From CAZLHO01 sp964559455 (lineage in GTDB: Bacteria > Krumholzibacteriota > Krumholzibacteriia > LZORAL124-64-63), in NCBI GenBank assembly GCA_964559455.1, contig CAZLHO010000078.1:1-10707 (forward strand): a stretch of 10,707 nt of DNA, read 5' to 3'. The notes beneath the pieces are model-generated. The model was not told where the DNA came from and ran no database searches. It saw only the letters and a program-made list of their open reading frames with translations. Shown here one piece after another: positions 7,001-10,707 of the stretch (positions within the stretch are counted from its first letter, which is position 1; each line of letters begins with the position of its first letter). The translations under genes and the position numbers were made by a program.

Positions 7001-7273
7001 ACCTGGGGCGGCCTGATCGGCGTCTCGATGACCCTGTCGCTGATCGACGGCGGCGCCCTGACCGCGCCCGACTACCGGATCTACAGCCCCGAGGGCGACT
7101 GGATCATCGAGAACGTGGGCGTGAAGCCGGACATCGAGGTCGAGCTGGACAACGCGGCGGCCTTCGCCGGCGACGACGCCCAGCTGCGCTCGGCCGTCGA
7201 GCACCTGCAGCGGAAGATCGCGGAGGAGCCGCGGCCCTGGCCGGAGCACACGGACTATCCGCAGCAGCGTTGA
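4004..7273 (+). CDS. Exported tricorn-type protease (S41 family, propeller plus PDZ)
   Basis: 1089 residues, close to the ~1070 of archaeal tricorn. A signal peptide (1-30, hydrophobic core VLVLPALALLLIAAAAVAA) marks it as periplasmic or secreted, unlike cytoplasmic archaeal tricorn. Residues ~35-545 contain TolB/PD40-type propeller strands (YPRFSPDGKSVAF, AVWSPDGGRVACLSDRDG, AWSPDSRYIAYAK, PVFSRDGAHLFFVSNR). A charged Glu/Lys linker (557-576) follows, then a second propeller-like part to ~690. The C1 domain (~695-760) has ELSTSHTYV with Ser754-His755; a PDZ lies at ~765-865; the S41 core has the nucleophile motif AGSGGD (Ser978) and IENVGVKPD with Glu1036. By family knowledge these form the Ser-His-Ser-Glu tetrad, and the enzyme trims peptides that enter through the propellers. 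The start is supported by CTGGAG 6 nt upstream and the signal peptide. A strong hairpin follows the stop. Its natural substrate is unknown. Confidence 0.93.
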   Translation: MIDLRLRCRPSVLVLPALALLLIAAAAVAAPPEGGFLLRFPDVHDDTVVFVCGEDIWKAPIGGGDAVRLTVHEGMERYPRFSPDGKSVAFTGQYDGNFDVYVMDSDGGGITRATFHPGFDEVVGWHPTNGKVIFTSARHSQSRAQRLFMVNPDGSGLEEVPLFEAAQGDFSADGNLLAYNKMSREGRTWKRYHGGLAQDVFLHDFATGDDRRLTDFTGTDRIPMWIDGGIWFSSDRDGTLNLYVLDPADGAVRQVTRHADYDVRRPSVGGGRIVYELGNDIWLLDAATGESRRLDITIGADAPDARPYLADVSTMVTEAAVSPSGKRALVVARGEVFSVPAEHGAVRNLSADDGARDRDAVWSPDGGRVACLSDRDGEYQIWLLDPAGREEPRKLTDFEDGFRHALRWSPDSKKLSFTDQTLRLWVLDVASGDLTEIDRAEYENIDVSLEYKPIHDHAWSPDSRYIAYAKMEANQLYQISIHDLRTGETRLVGDGVHNDVDPVFSRDGAHLFFVSNRRFDPTLCDFEWEMVYKKSAGIYALDLRANGPLLFPTRSDEEPAGEEGKKEEKKDGDAGIDWDGLADRVEILPLPAGNYRDLAAGDGVLFYLDAPEGDFNRFEFRARPPLELHAFDLAARSSAKVVEGVRGYALSADGSQLVYRTDAGVGLLPAGARDSQGAPLDLAGLKMDLDPRREWRQIFEEAWRLERDYFYEPGMRGLDWDAVGEKYRRLVARATCKQDVEFLLGELIGELSTSHTYVYPGDRRRRAERVGVGLLGADWEAADGRWRLKRVLRATDWNNDAPPPLAAPGVDAREGEYLLAVDGEPVTADRNVLSWFVGTAGRPVVLTLNDRPDAKGAREVVAAPIADDTFLRYLDWVETNRRLVDEMSGGAIGYMHFYDTYVGTARNFGRQFYGQTRKQGLIVDGRYNNGGLDPDIFLARLDKEIHSYWTRRHSHDQTSPVPATRAHMACVTNRQAGSGGDELPAVFRFRGMGPVIGTRTWGGLIGVSMTLSLIDGGALTAPDYRIYSPEGDWIIENVGVKPDIEVELDNAAAFAGDDAQLRSAVEHLQRKIAEEPRPWPEHTDYPQQR

Positions 7274-7295
7274 CCGGGAACGACGACGAGGGAAA

Positions 7296-7321
7296 GGGGC
7301 CGGAGCGGAAGCTCCGGCCCC
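7296..7321. terminator. Bidirectional intrinsic terminator hairpin between convergent genes
   Basis: A perfect 11 bp stem, GGGGCCGGAGC (7296-7306) paired with GCTCCGGCCCC (7311-7321), is closed by a GGAA loop of GNRA type on the plus strand. It lies 22 bp after the protease stop and 33 bp after the lipoprotein stop on the other strand. The plus side continues TCATCATC and the minus side TTTCCC, so the U-tracts are poor. Stem strength and position make a shared terminator the likely role. Confidence 0.8.
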
Positions 7322-7354
7322 TCATCATCGGGACCGCCGGGGGAGATCCGTCGG

Positions 7355-8140
7355 CTACCGGGCGGGAGCAGGGTTGATCGACAGGTTGAGATAGTTCTCG
7401 TCGGACATGCTGTAGATCGTCCCCGTCATCACGTCGCCGGCGATATTCGCTTCGCGCCCGCCATCGTCCGGCATCGGGCCGGTCCCCGCGGCCACGTAGA
7501 TTTCCGCATATCCCGTATCCTCGAATCCGTACGGCAGGATCAGCGTCGCAGTCGGCGAGGGCACGCTGAGATAATCCCACGAGAAGTACCACAACCACGA
7601 CATCTGGCTGCGGATCCTCACCGAGTACCATTCGGCGCCTGCGACGGCGTCCCAGCTCATGGACAGCTCGGAGGTGACGGGATCGACCGAAGCGGCCAGG
7701 TTGCCGGGCACGTCGTCGTCGCGGTCCAGCAGGTGCAGTTCGGCCGTGTGGACGGATTCGCCGCAGGTGAAGGTGAAGACGGTGGTCGCTTCGGGATGGA
7801 ACTCCGGAATCACCCCCGAGGGGCACAGTTCCGAGCCGATCTGGGAGACCACCTGGTGCCCGTCCTCTGCGGCCGCGTAGGGGATGGTCTTGACACAGAG
7901 CATGAGGTCGTCGGCGTGGGCCTCGTCGATGCAGTCGCCGGAGCCCGCGACATCATAGACGTCGATGTGGACGTCGAGACCGTAGTCGCCGGAGACGGAG
8001 GCCATGCCGATCGCATAGAGCGGGGGTGCGTCGGCGTCGGGGCAGGTCGGGCAGTCGTCGTCCCCGCAGCCGGCCACAAGGCAGACGGCGCCGGACAGCA
8101 GGCAAAGCAGCGCCCCGACGGGCGCCCGGGTTTTTCGCAT
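7355..8140 (-). CDS. Putative lipoprotein with Fn3-like region, end of the microcompartment operon
   Basis: 261 residues, function not recognised. A signal peptide (RKTRAPVGALLCLLSGAVC) ends in the lipobox LVAGC with lipidation at Cys25, followed by an acidic, Cys-containing stretch (GDDDCPTCPD). Six further cysteines (30, 33, 70, 82, 106, 126) could form disulfides outside the cytoplasm. Residues ~147-220 look like a fibronectin type III strand pattern (LSMSWDAVAGAEWYSVRI, then an aromatic run WLWYFSWDY). The ATG at 8140 has GGGAGAG just upstream. Only 17 bp separate it from the stop of the vertex gene at 8158, so it could be cotranscribed with the microcompartment genes. A membrane-anchored surface protein has no obvious job in a cytosolic shell, so readthrough or a promoter inside the upstream gene are equally possible. 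Asp after Cys25 is not present at +2 (Gly is), so outer-membrane sorting is plausible by the E. coli rule. Confidence 0.75.
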   Translation of the reverse strand: MRKTRAPVGALLCLLSGAVCLVAGCGDDDCPTCPDADAPPLYAIGMASVSGDYGLDVHIDVYDVAGSGDCIDEAHADDLMLCVKTIPYAAAEDGHQVVSQIGSELCPSGVIPEFHPEATTVFTFTCGESVHTAELHLLDRDDDVPGNLAASVDPVTSELSMSWDAVAGAEWYSVRIRSQMSWLWYFSWDYLSVPSPTATLILPYGFEDTGYAEIYVAAGTGPMPDDGGREANIAGDVMTGTIYSMSDENYLNLSINPAPAR

Positions 8141-8157
8141 CGATTCTCTCCCTCGGT

Positions 8158-8430
8158 TCAGGGATGGGCGAGTATATCGTCGACGATGCCCGCCACGACC
8201 GAGCGCACGGGCAGGTCCGCGCCGCCCAGGATCTGGCGGGCCCCGTTGCCCTCGTCCAGCACGAGCACGGTCTCGCCGGCGCCCGCGCCGACGGTGTCCA
8301 CGGCGATCAGGTAATCTCCGGTCGGCGCGCCGCCGGGATCGAGCTTGTCGACGATCAGCAGGGTGCGGCCGTCCATCGAGGGATGGTGGATGGTGGAGGT
8401 GATGCGCCCCGCGGCGCGGCCCAGGATCAC
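8158..8430 (-). CDS. eutN: Microcompartment pentameric vertex protein (EutN/CcmL family), copy 2
   Basis: 90 residues, the usual size for EutN/CcmL. It starts with ILGRAAGRITSTIHHPSM and keeps the family signatures LLIVDKLDP, LIAVDTVGAGAGETVLV, EGNGARQI and VVAGIVDDI. These proteins form pentamers that close the twelve vertices of a polyhedral microcompartment shell. The start is GTG at 8430, sharing GTGA with the stop of the preceding vertex gene and preceded by GGAGG 7 nt upstream; starting further upstream would run into the other gene in a different frame. It is the more typical of the two vertex genes here, retaining AVDTVGAG and GARQ. Confidence 0.93.
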   Translation of the reverse strand: MILGRAAGRITSTIHHPSMDGRTLLIVDKLDPGGAPTGDYLIAVDTVGAGAGETVLVLDEGNGARQILGGADLPVRSVVAGIVDDILAHP

Positions 8431-8723
8431 GGCGCGGCCTCCGGGGGAGAGGTCTGGTCGAGATGGGTGTCGTCCACGATGCCGACGACGGCGTGGTCCA
8501 CCGGCACGAAGCTGGGGTCGAGGGTCAGCGCCGCCTCGCGGCTGGCCTCCCAGTAGACGGTCTCGCCGAGTCCGGCCATGCGCGTGCCGTCGGCGCAGAC
8601 GATAGGGCGGCCCTCGTCGCGCCCGCGCTTGTCCAGGGGCTGCACCCACAGCAGGGGCACGCCTGCCATGCCCGCGGTCACGACCGCGGGCACGACGGTG
8701 CCGATCACCCTACCGAGGAACAT
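8427..8723 (-). CDS. eutN: Microcompartment pentameric vertex protein (EutN/CcmL family), copy 1
   Basis: 98 residues. The N-terminus MFLGRVIGTVVPAV, PLLWVQPLD, GLGETVYWEASREAAL and the C-terminal VDHAVVGIVDD identify the EutN/CcmL fold. It differs from the adjacent copy in most positions: the AVDTVGAG segment is VCADGTRMAGLG and the tail is eight residues longer (HLDQTSPPEAAP). It is therefore a diverged paralogue, not a recent duplicate. The ATG at 8723 lies inside the end of the BMC-T gene (14 bp overlap) and has GGGAGG 6 nt upstream. Two different vertex proteins may occupy different vertices or form mixed pentamers (inference). Confidence 0.92.
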   Translation of the reverse strand: MFLGRVIGTVVPAVVTAGMAGVPLLWVQPLDKRGRDEGRPIVCADGTRMAGLGETVYWEASREAALTLDPSFVPVDHAVVGIVDDTHLDQTSPPEAAP

Positions 8724-9348
8724 CCTCGACCTCCCGTACATCTTCGGGCAGCGTCTCGGCGCCCTCGGGCTCGCGCGGGCGGCAGTCGCCGAAGCGGGTG
8801 CCGTCCGCGACGATGTCGAGCAGCGTCGCCTCGACCCGGGGCATCAGCGACGCCCCGGTGACGCGCGAGCCCTCGCCGACGTCGGCGACCGCCAGCGCGG
8901 CCTGCAGGTCGGTCAGCGAGCCGGTCAGCACGGCCAGGCCGCGGCCGCCCAGGTCGTCGGCCAGGCGCAGCTCGGCCAGGTTCACCGACACGGCCTTCAG
9001 CGCGGCGTCCACCGCGCGCAGCAGCGCCGGCGAGCTGGAGGTCTCGAGCACGGCCATCGCCTCGGCCGCGCGCAGGGCGATCCCGCCGGTCAGGGCCTCG
9101 CGCAGCTCGGGATGGGGATCGGGCAGGAAGACGTCATCCGTGACGTCTCCCGCCCCGCGCCCCTCGCACCAGGCTTCCTCCGTGCTGGCGACGGTGCCGC
9201 CCACCAGGGCCAGGAAGCGGCCGGGGTGGACGGTGCCGCACTTCAGGACGGCGATGGGGGCGCGTTTCAGCATGCGGTCCACGGCGAGCAGTCCGGCGGC
9301 GGCGCCGTCGAATTCCAGCAGGGCGAAGGCCGTGAACGGCGTGTTCAT
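8710..9348 (-). CDS. Trimeric tandem-domain shell protein (BMC-T, PduT-like)
   Basis: 212 residues with two BMC folds in tandem: ~7-75 (FALLEFDGAAAGLLAVDRML) and ~90-160 (GIALRAAEAMAVLETSS, later GLAVLTGSLTDLQAAL). Such proteins assemble as trimers that mimic the hexameric shell tile and often have a central pore. The order and the motifs TVHPGRFLALVGG and SLMPRVEATL align with PduT. In PduT the pore-lining Cys38 of TICPGKF binds a [4Fe-4S] cluster; here that position is His41, with Cys37 four residues earlier. A ~30-residue acidic tail (~183-212) extends past the PduT end. The ATG follows directly after the stop of the dehydrogenase (TAGATG), with AGGATC upstream, and the gene overlaps the next by 14 bp. 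The BMC-T class is firm; a redox function is doubtful given the substitution. Confidence 0.9.
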   Translation of the reverse strand: MNTPFTAFALLEFDGAAAGLLAVDRMLKRAPIAVLKCGTVHPGRFLALVGGTVASTEEAWCEGRGAGDVTDDVFLPDPHPELREALTGGIALRAAEAMAVLETSSSPALLRAVDAALKAVSVNLAELRLADDLGGRGLAVLTGSLTDLQAALAVADVGEGSRVTGASLMPRVEATLLDIVADGTRFGDCRPREPEGAETLPEDVREVEDVPR

Positions 9349-10707
9349 CTAGACGATCCTGAAGTGGTCCACCATGACGCAGCGGCGGCGGCGGCTGAAG
9401 CTGACCGGGTAGGTCAGGCCCTCGCCCGTGGGGCTGGCGATGGTGAAGCTGGTGTGGCCCTCGCCGCCGGCGCCGAGGCCGCTGACGATGGGGCCGTTCT
9501 TGACGAAGATGCTGGTGTTGATCACGCGCGCCATGCGGCTCAGGGCGTCGATGTTGCGCGAGTGCATGGAAGCCGAATGGCCGAAGCCGTGCTCGGCCTC
9601 CTTGGCCAGGTCGATGCCGCGGTTCACGTCGGGCACGCGCACGATCGGCAGCACGGGCATCAGCTGCTCGGTCCAGACCAGGGGATGGTCCTCGGGCACG
9701 TCCGCGATCAGCAGCGCCAGCTCGGGGCCGGCCGGCACGCCGATCCGGGACAGGATCTCGCCGGCGTTCTTCCCGACCAGCTCCTTGTTGATCACGCCGT
9801 GGCGCCGCGGTCCCCGGTTCTCCAGGAAGATGAGCTTCTCGAGGCGGCGCAGCTCGCCGGCGTCGAGCAGGCGGGCGCTCTGGGCGCGCATCGCCGCGAT
9901 CAGCGATTCGGCCACGCTGTTGACGACGAAGACTTCCTTCTCGTCGACGCAGATGATGTTGTTGTCGAAGCCCGCGCCGTGGACGATGTCTCGCCCGGCC
10001 TTGTCGATGTCGGCGGTCTCGTCGACGACGACCGGCGGGTTGCCCGGTCCCGCGCAGACGGCCCGCTTGCCGCTCTGCATGGCGGCCTCGACCACGCCGG
10101 GGCCGCCGGTGACCACCAGCAGGTTGATGCCCTCGTGGTGCATCAGCTCGCCCGCCGACTCGATGGTCGGTCGGGCCACGGCCGTGACCAGGTTCCCGGG
10201 ACCGCCGGCCTCGGCCACGGCCCGGTTGATCAGGCGGATCGCGGCCATCGAGCACTCCACGGCGCCCGGATGGACGTTGAAGACCACGCTGTTGCCCGCG
10301 GACACCATGCCGATGGTGTTGCAGATGATGGTGCTGGTGGGGTTCGTGGTCGGGGTGATCGAGCCGATCACGCCGAAGGGCGCCCACTCCATCAGGGTCA
10401 GGCCGTGGTCGCCGGTCGTGGTGACCGGGATCAGGCTCTCGGGGCCGGGCGTCTTCTCGGTGACCAGGCTGTTCTTGATGATCTTGTGCTCGAAGCGGCC
10501 GAGGCCGGTCTCCTGCCAGGCCAGCCGGGCCAGGTCCTCGCCCTCGCGCCGCAGCGCCTCGCGGATGGCGGCGATGATCGCAGCACGCCGGGCCAGGGGC
10601 ATGGCGTCCAGGTTGCGGAAGGCGATGCGGGCGGCCTCGACGCAGTCGTCCACCGTGGCGAAGACGCCCTCGCCGATGCGCTGCGCGGGCGCCGCGCCGC
10701 CGGCGGC
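9349..10707 (-). CDS. pduP: CoA-acylating aldehyde dehydrogenase (PduP/EutE family), 5' end outside the window
   Basis: 452 residues are visible; the frame is open to the right edge and lacks its start. It converts a short-chain aldehyde plus CoA and NAD+ to acyl-CoA and NADH inside a microcompartment. Signatures are APFGVIGSITPTTNP, LLVVTGGPGVVEAA, AGPGNPPVVVDETADI, the catalytic segment FDNNIICVDEKEV with the nucleophilic Cys encoded at 9951-9949, TSIFVKNGP, GLGAGGEGHTSFTIASPTGEG and the C-terminal VDHFRIV shared with EutE and PduP. The first visible residues (AAGGAAPAQRIGEGVF) look like the Ala/Gly/Pro linker that in PduP follows an N-terminal encapsulation peptide, so a cargo tag is probably just outside the window. 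A GTG at 10653 is internal to this conserved region and not the start. The physiological aldehyde (acetaldehyde, propionaldehyde or another) cannot be read from this part. Confidence 0.95.
   Translation of the reverse strand, partial: AAGGAAPAQRIGEGVFATVDDCVEAARIAFRNLDAMPLARRAAIIAAIREALRREGEDLARLAWQETGLGRFEHKIIKNSLVTEKTPGPESLIPVTTTGDHGLTLMEWAPFGVIGSITPTTNPTSTIICNTIGMVSAGNSVVFNVHPGAVECSMAAIRLINRAVAEAGGPGNLVTAVARPTIESAGELMHHEGINLLVVTGGPGVVEAAMQSGKRAVCAGPGNPPVVVDETADIDKAGRDIVHGAGFDNNIICVDEKEVFVVNSVAESLIAAMRAQSARLLDAGELRRLEKLIFLENRGPRRHGVINKELVGKNAGEILSRIGVPAGPELALLIADVPEDHPLVWTEQLMPVLPIVRVPDVNRGIDLAKEAEHGFGHSASMHSRNIDALSRMARVINTSIFVKNGPIVSGLGAGGEGHTSFTIASPTGEGLTYPVSFSRRRRCVMVDHFRIV

Noticed and set aside
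8431..8649. Upstream extension of vertex protein copy 2 to 8649
   Set aside because: The extra 73 residues are an Arg/Pro-rich shadow of vertex copy 1; family length and the ribosome binding site support GTG at 8430.
1..10707. CRISPR array, tRNA, rRNA, insertion sequence or phage att site
   Set aside because: No regularly spaced direct repeats, transposase motifs, terminal inverted repeats or tRNA-like cloverleaf were seen on reading both strands.

Overview
The window comes from a GC-rich bacterium; third codon positions are mostly G or C in every gene. A lipoprotein with a lipobox, two Sec-exported proteins, sigma-54-dependent regulation and microcompartment genes suggest a Gram-negative organism with an anaerobic or facultative lifestyle. 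A deltaproteobacterium-like lineage or an FCB-type candidate phylum would fit, but the sequence does not settle it.

Left part (1-2075, all minus strand): a small NifX/NifB-type cofactor-domain protein with a Gly/Gln/Arg-rich tail runs off the left edge. Its 180 bp upstream region holds a near-consensus sigma-54 -24/-12 promoter and two related dyads centred 32 bp apart. Next upstream is a PAS-AAA+-Fis sigma-54 activator (690-2075). This looks like a self-contained circuit in which the activator binds the dyads and switches on the cofactor-domain gene. It resembles the orange-protein (orp) loci of Desulfovibrio.

Middle (2072-7273): the activator gene starts by a 4 bp GTGA overlap with the end of an exported beta-propeller/transglutaminase-like protein (2072-3733). 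This two-gene operon diverges, across a 270 bp intergenic region, from a 1089-residue exported tricorn-type protease (4004-7273, plus strand). A strong bidirectional terminator hairpin (7296-7321) separates the protease from the convergent genes to its right.

Right part (7355-10707, all minus strand): the 3' end of a bacterial microcompartment operon. In transcription order it has a CoA-acylating aldehyde dehydrogenase of the PduP/EutE family (5' end outside the window), a PduT-like tandem-domain BMC-T shell protein, two different EutN/CcmL pentameric vertex proteins, and a lipoprotein with an Fn3-like region only 17 bp downstream. The microcompartment genes abut or overlap (TAGATG junction, 14 bp overlap, GTGA overlap), so their translation is probably coupled. 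The dehydrogenase shows that the compartment handles an aldehyde and makes an acyl-CoA. The signature enzyme that makes the aldehyde lies outside the window, so the compartment type cannot be named.
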